Shown: in pieces, positions 24,694 to 36,592 of the stretch | Numbering within the stretch: the first letter of the stretch is position 1 | Layout of the letters: every line of letters begins with the position of its first letter | NCBI GenBank assembly: GCA_030068075.1 | Contig: CM057839.1 | Span: forward strand, 19,509,167-19,573,166 | From: Paguma larvata | Lineage: Eukaryota; Chordata; Mammalia; Carnivora; Viverridae | DNA length: 64,000 nt | Direction of reading: 5' to 3' | Position numbers and translations under genes: made by a program | The notes under the pieces: model-generated | Told to the model about the DNA's origin: nothing | The model's database searches: none | What the model saw: the letters and a program-made list of their open reading frames with translations, nothing else

Positions 24694-27056
24694 TACTTTG
24701 CTGATATCTTGTTGAGAATTTTTGCATCTTGCGTTCATCAGGCCTTTAATTTTCATTTTTAGTGGGGTCTTTTTCCATAATCAAGGTAATGCTGGCTTCA
24801 CAGAATGAGTTTCCTTCCGTTTCTATATTTTGGAACAGTTTAAGAAGAATAGGTGTTAACTTTTCTTTAAAAGTCTGGTAAAATTAACCTGGGAAGCCAT
24901 CTGACCTAGGACTCTTGTTTCTTAGGAGACTTAATTACTGGTTCAAGTTCTTTACTGGTTATGGGTCTGTTTAAATTTTCTATGTCTTCATATTTTAGTT
25001 TGGTAAATTTCCTAAGTTTCTAGGAATTTGTCCATTTCTTCCAGATTGCCCAGTTTGTCGGCATATGATTTTTCATAGAATTCTCTTACAATTGTTTGTA
25101 TTTCTATGGTGTTGGTTGTGATCTCTTTCATTTGTGATTTTATCTATTTGAGTCTTTTCTCTATTCTTTTTTTGATAAATCTGGCTAGGGGTTTATTAAT
25201 TTTATTTATTCTTTCAAATAACTAGCTCTTAGTTTTGTTAATCTGTTCTACTGGTTTTATGGAGTTTTTGTTGTCATCGTCGGTGTTCGTTTCTATATCT
25301 ATTTCTGCTCTAATCTTTATTATTTCCCTTCTTCTGCTGGGTTTAGGCTGCATTTGCTATTTGTTTTCTTGCTCCTTTAGGCGTAAGGTCAGGTTTTGTA
25401 TTTGCGACCTTTCTTGCTTCTTGAGATAGGCCTAAACTGAAATATGTAACTGCCTTTGCTGCATGCAAAAGTGTTTGGACTGTTGAGTTTTCATTTTTAT
25501 TGGCTTCCATGTATTTTTAATTTTTTTCTTTAAATTACTGTTTAATCGATTCATTCTTTAATAGAATCTTCTTTAAGAAGATTTGGGGTTTTCCCCAAAT
25601 GTATTTGGGGTATGTATTTGGGGTTTTCCAAAATTTTTCTTGTAGTTGACTCAAGTTTCATAGCATTATGATCTGAAAATATGCTTGGTGTGATTTCAAC
25701 CTTTTTGTACTTGTTGAGGGCAGATTTGTGACCCAGTATTTGATCTATTCTGGAGAATTGTCCATGTGCCCTTGGGAAGAATATATATTCTGCTGCTTTA
25801 GGATGAAATGTTCCTAATATATTTGTTAAGACTATCTGACCCAGTGTGTCATTAAAAGCCATTGTTTCCTTGTGGAGTTTCTGCTTACATGATCCATCCG
25901 TTGCTGTTAAGTATGATGTTAATACTACTATTATGGTATTATTGTCAATGAGTTCCTTTGTGTTTCTGATTAATTAATTTATATATTTGGGTGTCTCCAA
26001 GTTGGAGACATAAATATTTATAATTATTAGATCTTTATAGATAGACATTATGATATAATGACTTCCTTCATCTCTTGATACAGTCTTTGTTTGAAGGTCT
26101 AGCTTATATGATATAAATATGGCTACTTTGACTTTCTTTTGATGCCCATTAGCATGATAGTTGTTTCTCCATCCAATCACTTTCAATCTGCAGTGTCTTT
26201 AGGTAGCATATAGATGGATATTGTTCTTTTATTCATTCTTATACCCCATGGATTTTGATTAGGCTATTTAGTCTATTTACATTCAGAGTGATTATTGAAA
26301 GATGTGAATTTAGTGCCATTGTGTTGCCTGTAGGGTTAGTGTTTCTGGTGATGTTCTCCAGATCTTTTTAGTCTTTGTTGCCTTTGGTCTTTTTCTGTTT
26401 TGTTTTGTTTTGGTTTGGTTTGGTTTTTTTTCTCCAAAGAATGGCCCTTAAAATTTTTGAAGGGTTGGTTTATGGTCATAAACTCCTTCAGTTTATGTTT
26501 GAGAAACTCTTTACCTCTCCTTCTATTTTGAAGGACAGCCTTTCTGGACAAAAAAATTCTTGGCTGCATATTTTTACCATTCAGCATGTTGAGTATATAT
26601 TGCCACTCTTCTCTGGCCTGCCAAGTTTCTGTGGACAATTATGCTTGAACCTGATCTGTCTTCCTTGTAGGTTAAGGACTTTTTCCTTTGCTCCTTTCAG
26701 GATTCTTTCCTTGTCTGTGTATTTCGTGAATTTGACTATGATTTATGGGAGCTCTCTGTGCTTCATGGATTCTGATGCTTGTGTCCTTCCCCAGATTAGG
26801 GAAGTTTTCAGCTATAATTTACTCACATAAACCTTCTGCCCCTTTTTCCTCTCTTCATCTTCTGGGACTCCTATAAGTGAATGTTATTCTTCTTTAGTAA
26901 GTCTCTGATTTTTCTAAGTCTCATATTATGATCTTCAACCTTTATAGCCCTCTTCTATTGAGCTTTGTTATTTTCCATAATTTTATCAACTGTATCACTG
27001 ATTCACTGCTCTGCTTCATCCATCTATGCCATCATGGCATCTATTCAAGATTGTAT
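24694..27056 (-). mobile_element. Carnivore L1 fragment with ORF1 and ORF2 N-terminal remnants
   Basis: Read on the minus strand from right to left, the segment holds decayed ORF1 (about 27050-26420) and a T-rich inter-ORF stretch near 26395-26430. ORF2 follows, with its endonuclease domain at about 26190-25500 and the start of reverse transcriptase running to 24694. The 26336-26638 frame matches the ORF1 C-terminus pattern (ETWQAREEWQYIL, NMQPRIF). The 25551-25862 frame contains FSRIDQILGH and the SDHN endonuclease motif (25665-25676). The 25974-26186 frame has HANGHQKKVKVAIFIS. Frames are broken by stops and shifts, and the 3' half of ORF2 and the 3' UTR are missing. ORF1 would encode the RNA-binding chaperone and ORF2 the endonuclease and reverse transcriptase. 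Neither can be made here. Confidence 0.9.
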
Positions 27057-27240
27057 GTCAGGGAAACCTTGTGCACTTTTAATGAGAATAGAAAATAGTG
27101 TAGGTATTATGAAAAACATATGAAGGTTCTTAAGAAAGTTAAAACTAGGATTACCGTAATATCCATCAATGTCACTTCTGGTTATATAGCCAAAGTAAAT
27201 GAAAGCAGGATCTTAATGAGATTTTTACATATTATGCAGA
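27057..27240 (+). mobile_element. Old L1 ORF2 3'-part fragment, plus strand
   Basis: The run GGGAAACCTTGTGCACTTTTAATGAGAATAG, CATATGAAGGTTCTTAAGAAAGTT, GATTACCGTAATATCCATCAATG, ACTTCTGGTTATATAGCC and AAATGAAAGCAGGATCTTAATGAG is a decayed copy of the end of L1 ORF2. It lies directly against the minus-strand L1 at 27056, so orientation switches here. Confidence 0.8.
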
Positions 27241-29408
27241 CTATTGGCAAATCCTGTGAGTTCTACTTCTAAAAGGATCACAGTCCACACTGCTTCTCAT
27301 CACCTCCATTCCACCACCACGGTCATTCTACCATGATCTGTAGCACCTTCCCCAGCCTCCATCTCACACAGTAAACTTGGGATTTTTTTTTTTTTTTTGC
27401 TATAAATATAGCTGCTTTTTACCAGTGAAAAGTACACATCAGTGAGTAGCAATCTTCCCTTAAATCTAAGTTTTCCACTTATACTATATATCACCTAAGA
27501 CTAAGAAAAAACATATTTTAAAAATCACAAAAGTTTCTAGTTTAAAATGGAGTTGATAGCACTCTCCTTCATTCTTAAATGCCTTCTGACATAAGAAAAG
27601 GAGAGGGTGAATTCTGTAGAAAAGGAATGAAAAAATAGTAGCTTAAAATAAGCATGGGCACCATGTCATTCTAGAAGTTAGAAAGCAAGTGGGACAAAAT
27701 TAATTGGGAAAGAGAAACAAGGGTCTTTCTGTGATGAAAGAATACCTGATATGTAGAATTTATGTATCCATACCTCATATGATGCCAAACTTAAGAGGAG
27801 TACTTGGGTTTAGAATTATAAAATGAGACTATACAATTTTCTGTTATTACTATGATAAATCCTTGTACTGTCTCTAATACCTTCTGTAATCTCTATAGTT
27901 GAGTGTGCACATTTGAAAAGAAAATCAGTAGGCAGCAGTCAATGTCATTACTAAATTGTTACAACCATTTGATGGTAAGAGTGCTATATGTGAGAGGTTA
28001 CTTCCATGAAGAAATTTAATAAAATTTCATGCAAAAAGGGCATATTTTTCAAATTATATACTATGTGCTGAGAGACCACTCTTAAGAAGACAATGTGGCA
28101 AGGTGTCTTCAGAAATCAGAAGGACTCTCAGTATCTATCTATATGAAATGGGACTTCCTGAAACCATAAAAAATTAGCTCTCCATCATATAATTAACCTG
28201 AAGGCAAAAATGACATAATATGTAACCTATTCTATGGAAGCCTCCATTTTCCACTTGAAAAGACTAGATAATCACAAAATTTTAGGAATTATTCAGAGCA
28301 TGTAAGCACATCTTGTAGTAAGTCTTAAATTTAAAGTTTTTAGGTGAAGACTTTATAGAAAACTAAAATAAATATAATAAACCTAAATACCAACTGAAAT
28401 TTCACATTAACAGAAGAATTGAGAAAAATGAAAAGATGTTGTCTATGGAAAAACCATTTTGATAGAGAAAATCAGTAAAATTTAGAATTTCCCAGTAGAA
28501 TTTTTTGAAAATTCACCCAAAAAATTCTTGTTAAAAACAAACAAACAAACAAACACAAGTTTTACAATTTAGATTTATTCATGGTTAATGTACCATAAAT
28601 GAAATCTGAATACACAAAAATGAAATTCAAGAATAAAAGTTTCTGTTTTGTTGCAAAGGATCACTAAGTATGCTAATAGCAAGTGGATATATATACACAC
28701 ATCCATTTGCATATGTATATATATATGTATAATAAAAATCCTATTACCTTCTCAAAGGAAAAATCATATTAGTGATAACAAAGAATTAAAAGAATTCTGC
28801 TAACATATTACAGACAAATGACAAGATATACACAAATCCATTAAAACATTGATAATGATATTTGAAAATATCATTAAATTACTTTCCGTTAGAATCATTA
28901 TTGGATATTATGAAACTATGTGACTATTCGCACAAAGCCAAAGAATAGATCACACAGTGTGCTAAGTAGGGCTGACTAGGCAACAACAACAAAAAATCTA
29001 TAAATGATTGCCATTTAAGCATCAGTGTTCCACATGGAGAGTTCTCAGTGATGTACCAATAATTTAAGCCCTAAGAAAACGTGACCCACTTACATGTGTA
29101 TGTTTTAAACAGTAGCAGGAGATAAAGTTTTAGATTTAGTTTATTCTAACTCTTCCCAACCATCCATCCCATGATGGATGATTGATTTAGTGACATCTTA
29201 CAGAGGGGATTTTCTTATCACTCTTTTAAAACTCTAGATTAAAACACAATCAATACCCCCAGAGAGAATCTTAGTTAGATAAATATATGAGAAATTGATG
29301 GGAAAATTAGGGCTAGTTGTTTTTTGTTTGTTTTCTTCTACTACATCTTTATTACATTACACCCATATTGTCTGGTATTAAATATTTGGTACATTCTCAA
29401 AAACGTAC
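27241..29408. other. AT-rich unique sequence with simple repeats
   Basis: There is a T18 run near 27386-27403, a (CAAA)n run at about 28530-28556 and a TA/CA-rich palindromic patch at 28688-28733. No gene or clear interspersed repeat is visible. Confidence 0.4.
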
Positions 29409-29647
29409 ACATCCTTTTTACTTTCTTTAAAATTTTTAAAACTTAATTTACTTATTTTTAGAGAGAGAGAGAGCATGCATATAAGCAGGGGAGGGACAGA
29501 GAGAGAGAATCCCAAGTACGCTCCACAGTAGCAGAGCAGAGCCTGATGTGGGGTTCAAAATGAGGAACCGCAAGATCATGACCTGAGCCGAAACCAAAAG
29601 ACAGATGCTCAACTAACTGAGCTACCCAGGGCCCCCACATCCTTTTT
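29409..29647 (-). mobile_element. CAN-SINE, first of a tandem pair, 11 bp TSD
   Basis: The body 29420-29636 runs through TTACTTATTTTTAGAGAGAG, CAGAGCAGAGCCTGATGTGGG, AAGATCATGACCTGAGCCG and AACTAACTGAGCTACCCAGGG. ACATCCTTTTT flanks it at 29409-29419 and 29637-29647. The second copy begins within the T-run of the right TSD. Confidence 0.95.
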
Positions 29648-29671
29648 TTTTTTTTTTGTAAGTTTATTTAT

Positions 29672-29710
<39 letters not shown>

Positions 29711-29891
29711 AACATATGTACGTGATTGGGGGAAGGGGTAGAGAGAGAGGGGAGAGACGGACAGAGAGAATCCCAAGCAGGCCTGCATTGCCATTGTAGA
29801 GCCAGATGTGGGGCCCAAACCCAGAAACTGTGAGATCTGTAATTTGAGCTGAAGTTAGAGGCTTAACCAACTGAGCCACCCAGGTGCCCCT
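29643..29891 (-). mobile_element. CAN-SINE, second of a tandem pair
   Basis: A T17 run is followed by GTAAGTTTATTTATTTTGAG, a long (GA)n tract at 29677-29705, GAATCCCAAGCAGGCCTGC, GAGCCAGATGTGGGGCCC and AACCAACTGAGCCACCCAGGTGCCCC ending at 29890. Same orientation as its neighbour. Confidence 0.95.
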
Positions 29892-30211
29892 TAAAGAGAT
29901 CATTAATCTTTAGGTAAATGAGTCATGCTGATATTTCAAATATTTTAATAGATCGATGCTTATTATAAGCATTATAACGAATAAGAAATTATTTAGTATT
30001 CTAAGTCTACCATATGAAACAACCACATTAAAATCATCTTAATTTCCTTCTAATCAATTTTTCTACTCATATTCTCATACATAACTATGATGGCAATTAA
30101 TGTATTTTTTATGCTGCTTTATTTTACATTGAAACAACCCTTTAAGATTTTCCTTTCATTTAAATTCTAGAATCTGTGTGTTTATGTATTAGAAAGGTCA
30201 AAATTAATTTT
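29892..30211. other. AT-rich unique spacer
   Basis: Nothing recognised between SINE copies. Confidence 0.5.
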
Positions 30212-30424
30212 TTGTTATTTTTTTAAATTAATTTTGAAGAGAGAGAGAGAGAGACAGGGTGTGAGTGGGGGAGAGACATAGAGAGGGAGAAACAGAACTT
30301 GAAGCAGGCTCCAGTCTCCAAGATGGCAGCACAGAGCACAATACGGGACTGGAACTCATGAACTGCGTGATCACAACTTGAGCCGAAGTTGGATGCCCAA
30401 CATACTGAGCCACCCAGTCATCCC
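30212..30424 (-). mobile_element. CAN-SINE
   Basis: The order TTAATTTTGAAGAGAGAGAG, GAGTGGGGGAGAGACATAGAG, TTGAAGCAGGCTCCAG, CAGCACAGAGCACAATACGGG and ATACTGAGCCACCCAG is complete. The head end is mutated (TCATCCC for GGCGCCCC). No clean TSD. Confidence 0.93.
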
Positions 30425-31264
30425 TTATTTAGTTTTTATATATACCCCAAAATTATAAGACAAAAAAATATTGCAGCCCACATGTTATTTTTTATAATCT
30501 CAGCTATACTCGCGAAGACTCTGAGTTATTGAAAAGTTATTTATAAATCCTGTTATTTCTCAGTCTTATGAGGGCTGTATATAAAAGGAAGCATATTGTA
30601 GGTGATGGTAACTGATATTAAAATGAATCCTCTTTTTTTAATTGTTTACTCAAAGGTTAGGAATGTAAACTACTATAAACGCTGTTTAAACTGAAATTTA
30701 ACCTAATTGATGATTATTATTTTAGTTTTATGTATTTCCAAACTGTTACAGGTTGTACCAATTTATATCAGTCACCTCTTTCCCCTGCACTTCCGAAACT
30801 ATACTAGAAACTCATAAGTAGGGGACAACTTTGATAACAGAAGGTTGAACAGATGGCCATTTTCAATTTTGTTTTTCTGGAAAATGAAAGAGCTTTGTTG
30901 CTAACATCTAAAGTTGATTCAAGAAGATGCTTACCATGCAGACAAAAAATAAAAAAAAATGTATTAGTTACTTGAGAAACTTTGAGTTTTATGATAGAAG
31001 CTTTATACATGTTGTTGAATCAAAAGAAAAATGTTTAGAAACCTGTCTTTGAATTTGAAAAAAATTTTTTTCTCACTTTTGGCACTGAAAGAAAAAAATA
31101 CACAAAGCTAGAAAAAAGACTTTGAGGAAAAAGGAAGACAAAAAGGATGTAGTCTGGAATTAAGAAAAAAAAAATTAGTTTCCTTTTTCAACATGTAATG
31201 ATTTATGGAAAAGGTAATATTATTTTAAAGGACATATAATTTATATTTGTTAAAATTAAGGATT
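30425..31264. other. AT-rich unique sequence
   Basis: No gene or repeat recognised. The minus frame at 30804-31010 has no recognisable domain. Confidence 0.45.
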
Positions 31265-31715
31265 TGTAATGTTGGGAAAGACAGACTCATGCTTGCAGTC
31301 TTTTGACACCCACTGGACATCATTAGATTTGGTCTTGAGACTGGAACATTTCCTTACCAAGAGATGAAAGGCCCACACAGCCCGTGCTGAGCTTATCCCC
31401 TTGCATGGGAGTACTTTTCCTGTTTCAGTCTCTTCGAATGCTCTTTGTCTCTGTTTGAAGCATGTGCATCCTATGGTACCTAGCCAACCCCCCATGTTAC
31501 ATCCATCCTGTGAGGAGAGGACGGGGTCTTTCCACTGTGGCATAAGAAGTGCACGGATAGATGAATTTCCCTGTGTGGTCTGTGGGGAGACTCCCTCGTT
31601 ATGGGGGAGCTCATCTTGCTCTGTTTTTTTCTCTGAGTAAAGCGATGTTCTATCCAATGCTTAACTTTATTGTGTTTTATTTGGTGACTCCCATACCAAG
31701 ATGCAATAGATAGAA
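31265..31715 (+). mobile_element. Candidate solo LTR (ERV1-like), no internal genes
   Basis: This ~450 bp block is more GC-rich than its surroundings. Its right part has an LTR-like layout: CTTGCTCTGTTTTTTTCTCTGAGTAAAGCGATG near 31614-31647, then a TTTATTGTGTTTTATTTGGTGACTCCC run (31667-31692) resembling the R-U5 end of gammaretrovirus-like LTRs. There is no adjoining gag, pol or env. The 133-codon minus frame at 31256-31657 overlaps almost the whole block and has no recognisable domain, so I treat it as a chance frame. Exact ends and a TSD are not resolved. Confidence 0.45.
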
Positions 31716-31815
31716 AGTGTTTAGGCCTCTCCTGGGGCTGGTACTGGTGCTTGGTGTCTGCTCAACATGTGTATTCTCTTTTTATTATTTTTCTTTTTTC
31801 AGGTCTGTTTATTCA

Positions 31816-32277
31816 CTACAGTAGTTCACCTTCATTTGAGGTTTCAATTTCCATGGATTCAGTTTTTGGACCCATGGTCCAAAAATAAATGGTATGCTTT
31901 CTGACATATAGTCAGGTCAATAGTAGTCTAATGCTAGGTCACAGTGTCTATGTCATTCATCTCACCACCTAAAACTTTATCATCTCACATTATCACAGCA
32001 AGAAAAAGGCTGAATACAGTATGATGAGGTATTCTGAGAAAGAAAGACCATATCCACATAACTTTTTGTATAGTATATTGTTATAATTGGTATATTTTAT
32101 TAATAGTTATTGTTGTTAGTCTGTACTGTGCCTAATTTATATATTAAACTTTATCATAGATATATATGTACAGGAGAAAACAGTATATGTAGAGTTTGGT
32201 ATTGTCTGTGGTCTCAGGTATTCCCTGGAGGGATGTTGGAACAGATCCCCTGTAGAGAAGGGGACACCACTGTACTT
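31816..32277 (+). mobile_element. Tigger-type (Tc1/mariner) non-autonomous DNA transposon
   Basis: The left end TACAGTAGTTCACCTTC and the reverse complement of the right end (TACAGTGGTGTCCCCTT) form imperfect terminal inverted repeats next to TA. Internal landmarks are GGTTTCAATTTCCATGG near 31840, CTGTGCCTAATTTATATATTAAACTTTATCATAG near 32126-32160, and GGAGGGATGTTGGAACAGATCCCC near 32229. All match the Tigger group. It lacks any transposase frame. Confidence 0.8.
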
Positions 32278-32371
32278 TGTTTCATTTATTTATTTTAATG
32301 AATGAATGAATGAATTAATATTTAGAGAAAGCAAGTGCATGTGCACATGAGTGGGGTGACGGAGAGGAAGA

Positions 32372-32411
<40 letters not shown>

Positions 32412-32545
32412 CCAAGCAGGCTCCATGCTTAGCACAGAGCTTACCACAAGGTTCAGTCCCATGACCCTGGGATCCTGACCTGATCTGAAATCAAGACTTA
32501 GACATTCAACTGACTGAGTCACCCAAGTGCCCCTGTACTTCGTTT
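32271..32545 (-). mobile_element. CAN-SINE inserted at the Tigger end, near-perfect TSD
   Basis: TTTATTTATTTTAATGAATGAATG is followed by a (GA)n tract at 32372-32408, CAGGCTCCATGCTTAGCACAGAG and CAACTGACTGAGTCACCCAAGTGCCCC. The flanks TGTACTTTGTTT (32271-32282) and TGTACTTCGTTT (32534-32545) agree at 11 of 12 positions, which places the target at the right edge of the Tigger element. Confidence 0.94.
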
Positions 32546-35285
32546 TAAATTATCATTTAATGCACACAGATTTTATTCCCAAAGAATACTTGTAGAATTA
32601 ATTTCAATTTTTTTGAAAATTGTTATTACTTGTGACACATAAAATATAATTAAAGAATAATATTCGATGTAAGAACACACTTGCAAACAGACTGCATAAA
32701 GGAGACTAAGTAGAAGCAGATAATAGAATGAAGGTAGATGGTACTGCAGGTCAGACATAATTCAACGGCAGGGGTATGAACACTCTTCTGTGGAAAGAAA
32801 GGATGAGCTAAGATCTCGGTATAATGAAAAATAACTAAGAAAACTGTTAGCCTCTGTATTTGTGCATTGGTCAGGTATAGAAGTAATGCGATATGGTACT
32901 TAATGAACATGATCTCTCGGCTTGAGTTAGGGTACAAACACTGACTCTCTTCCTAAATAGTTACATGGGTTTGGGTCCACTATTAACTTTATCATGCCTA
33001 CTTTGGGGGATTGACCTACACTTAACAAAAAGAATGCATATCTCAGGTATTCCACTGTTATTCCTGTCACTGTGAGAGTAGGGTATGTGCTAGCAGCTAC
33101 TTAATGCTAAATTTTCCCCAATACAATTCTCTAATTTCCAAGTTGAATAATTTTGTATCCAAAATACAAGTGGGAGAATAAAAACTAAGAGAGATTAGGT
33201 GATTTGGAGAAGATTATTCCTTCCTTGCATTTGTTATGCTAATCAAATAGACAACATATGTAATGTAATTGGTTTAGTTTTGCACAGCTTATATTTAATG
33301 GAAGACTAATTTTGTTGTTACATAAACAGAAGCACAGGATGAAACATTTGTAATATATGCTGAGATTTCTAACAGTCAGCTTAAAGGTATATTAAATTCC
33401 CAGGAAAGAGTTGTCAATAATATTTTCACTACCGTGTTGAAGGGCGCCAGGCGTCTCTCAGCTCCATGCCTGCACTGCTATATATTTTTCCCTAACTCTG
33501 AAGCAGGATGACTACAAACTATATTTCTGAGATTCAATATCCTGTGTTCTTTCAAGGGTAAGTGCTATGGTAGAATGAAGGGCAAGAGGCTAGGAAAAGT
33601 CATTTTCAAAAAAACAAAAAAGGCACCGTACTTAAATGGCCATACAAGTAGCAATGACAATAGCAATGGCCAGTGAGTATGGCAAGCCTGAGTGTGATTA
33701 CGGCCCCAACAGTTTCTCCTTTTTAACATACCTTTTCAGCCCTTCAGTTAACATTTCTCCAAGACAGTAATTGATTCACTGTATTAAAATCCCGTTCTTC
33801 ATTCCTTCTTTCTTCATTCATCAATTCCTGTCTTCCATTAAGATACTAAGAGTCATCATATTTACAGTTTATAATCATTGATTATAGTACATACGTAATC
33901 CAATAACTTTGGATAGAATGTGATATTCAAACAAGGGCTTAATAACTGTTAATCGAACAAATGAATTGCTGCTATTCATTATCCTCTGGTTCATGTAATA
34001 TCATTGCTGTAAGTCGGCACTATAATTAATTATTTACAGCAATAGTAGTTATGTTTGTCAGTGTACCTAACAGTATAAGTTAAAATCATAATAATATCAT
34101 TTTAGAGAACATTGCAGGTTAATATTTCTATTTTGTAATGATACATTAATTTATGTGGTCTTTCAAGTTAATTAAAATATAAAGGAACCAAGATTTTTAA
34201 ACAGAGACCATATGATTTCAGTAAATTTTATCAATCCTAAGTGGTACCCTTCATCCAACAGAAACATTGATAGATGGAAAACATTGTTAATTAAATATTT
34301 TGTATGCATATTTACATATGTAAATACATATTACATATTTCAAAATAGCTGTTATATTTTACATCATTAAATGTTCTCATTTTCATAAGAATAAACAAAA
34401 AGAGATGTCCCTCAACTAGACATGGATAAAATATTCATTATTTATTTAAGCTAATATTGAAAGAAATATATTTAAATATTTACAAATATACATATGTGTA
34501 TACTTTGATGTACATGTATAAATGCACAGAAGCACTATGCTTTATTACACCAGTTTTCTATATTTTCATAACTTAAAAAACCTCTAGAGAAGATGATTTC
34601 ACAGATGGGCAATACTTCCTAAAATCATTTACCATCTCTATTGGGAGATATTAAGTGGGGAAAAAAGATATTTAATGTGGAATAACTTAGTTTAAAAAAT
34701 TGGGACATACATTTCAAATAGCTAATGTGAAGTGAAGAGATTTTATATTTAACTGAATACAGGGCAGCTTGATTCACAAAAATCTCAAGGGAATAGTATT
34801 CAGTGAAAAATATTTAGAAAACTATTATTGTAGAATAAATGGCATGATTTGGTTAATATTTTATATATCCTTTGGCTGCCTTATAAAACTGTTAAGGGTA
34901 GCTTTTGTGCAAATACTAAAGCCATATCAGAAACCGAAGTGAGAGAAAGAGGGGGTTTAATTATGGTCAGGGAAATAAAGAAGAAAGTTGTTGGTTCAGG
35001 TTAAACATTGACAATAGTCTTCGTAAGATGTGCTGAAATAGTGGATGTGGGAACTGAGAGACAAAAAAGCCTGAAGGACAGTGCTGCGGCTGTTTGAAGA
35101 TCAGTTAGGTGGCATAATGGAATCAGTCGATTTAGGGAGGGCAGATTGTGGACAAGATATATCAAGCTACCAATAGAAATGAGAAGTGATTAAATAAGTG
35201 ACATATATTTTAAAATATGGGAAGTTTTTCAGTTTATTTTTAATACCTAATATGAAATCCATACTATTTAAATTGATAATACTTT
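32546..35285. other. 2.7 kb without recognised repeat or gene
   Basis: This is one of the longest stretches where I recognise nothing. It has several TAATTA/TTAATT homeodomain-like cores around 34020-34170 and a perfect 16 bp palindrome ATTTACATATGTAAAT at 34310-34325. Open frames at 32573-32937 (minus) are hydrophobic AT-driven reads. It is a candidate for conserved non-coding DNA. Confidence 0.4.
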
Positions 35286-35289
35286 TATT

Positions 35290-35782
35290 TCTATTCCTTC
35301 TTTTTTATTGAAGTAGAGTTGACACAATGATATCTTACTTTCATGTATACCAGATAGTGATTTGACAACTCTATATGGTATGCAATGGTCACTACAAGTG
35401 TAGCTACCATGTGTCATCATATCACACTATTACAATACCATTGACTAGGTTGCCTATACTGTATCTTTTATCCCTGTGATTTGTTCATTATATAACTGGA
35501 AGCCTGTATCTCCCACTCATTTCACTCATCTGGCCCATTCCCCAATGCCCTCCCCTCTGGCGATCATTAGTTTGTTTTTTGTTTTTATAAGTCTATTTCT
35601 GCTTATTGTTTTGTTTCTTTAGACTCTACATATAAGTGAGTCGTATGGTGTCCGTCTTTCTCTATATTACTTTTCTCACTTAGCATAATATCCTCTAGAT
35701 CCTCTAGGTTCATCCATGTTGTCACAATGGCAAGATCTCATTCTTTATTTATGGCTGTATAATATGCCTCTGTATAATATGC

Positions 35783-35816
<34 letters not shown>

Positions 35817-36590
35817 ACGCATGCACACCCACAGGCTACATCTTTCTAATCAATTCATCTATCAAAAGATACTTGTGTTCTTCCATATCTTAGCTCTTGT
35901 AAATAATATTGAAAGAAACATAGAGGTACATAGAACTTTTCAAATTAGTGTTTTTGTTTTCTCTGGGTAAATAGCCAGTAATAGAATTACAGGATCTTAT
36001 GTATTTGTATTTTACATTTTTTGAGGAACCACCATACTGTTTTGCACAGTGGTGGCAGCAATTTACACCAACAGTGCACAAGGATTCCCTTTTCCCCAAA
36101 TCCTCACCAACACTTGTTATTTGTTGTATTTTTATTTTAGCCATTCTGACAGGTGATATCTCATTGTGGTTTAGATTTGCATTTCCCTGATTATTAGTGA
36201 TATTGAACATCTTTTCATGTGACTGTTGCAATCTGTATGTCTTATTTGGAGAAATATCTATTCAGGTCCTCTGCCTGTTTTTTGAATTGAATTATTTAGT
36301 TTACTTTAGTGTTGAGTTGTATAAGGTCATTATATACTTTAAGTATTAACCCCTTATCAGATATTATTTGCAAATATCTTCTCCCATTCAGTAGATTGTC
36401 ATTTTGTTTTGTTAATGGTTTTCTTTGCTGTGCAAAAGATTTTGGTTTTGGTGTAGTTAAGTAGTTTATTTTTGCTTTTGTGTTCCTTTCTTGAGGAGAC
36501 ATACCTAGAAAAAATGTTGCTAAGACTGATGTCAAAGAGATTACTGACTGTGTTTTCATCTAGGAGTTTTATAGTTTCAGGTCGCACATT
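35290..36590 (-). mobile_element. L1 fragment: 3' UTR and ORF2 C-terminal part, decayed
   Basis: The plus strand reads the reverse of L1: CCCTCCCCTCTGGCGATCATTAG at 35548-35570, TAGACTCTACATATAAGTGAG at 35621-35641, and TTCATCCATGTTGTCACAATGGCAAGATCTCATTC at 35709-35743. It ends with TTGCTAAGACTGATGTCAAAGAGATTACTG near 36517-36546. Minus frames at 35890-36231 and 36296-36559 are broken pieces of the ORF2 C-terminal region. A (TG)n expansion at 35785-35815 disrupts it. It stops at the SINE at 36593. Confidence 0.88.
35785..35815 (+). repeat. (TG)n microsatellite within L1
   Basis: About 14 TG units follow a direct duplication of TGTATAATATGCCTC (35756-35785). Confidence 0.95.
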
Positions 36591-36592
36591 TT

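Noticed and set aside
26375..26830. 151-codon plus-strand open frame
   Set aside because: It is antisense to the L1 ORF1 region, which explains it. No independent coding evidence.
31256..31657. 133-codon minus-strand open frame
   Set aside because: It covers nearly the whole candidate LTR block in antisense and has no recognisable domain. Treated as chance unless the LTR call fails.
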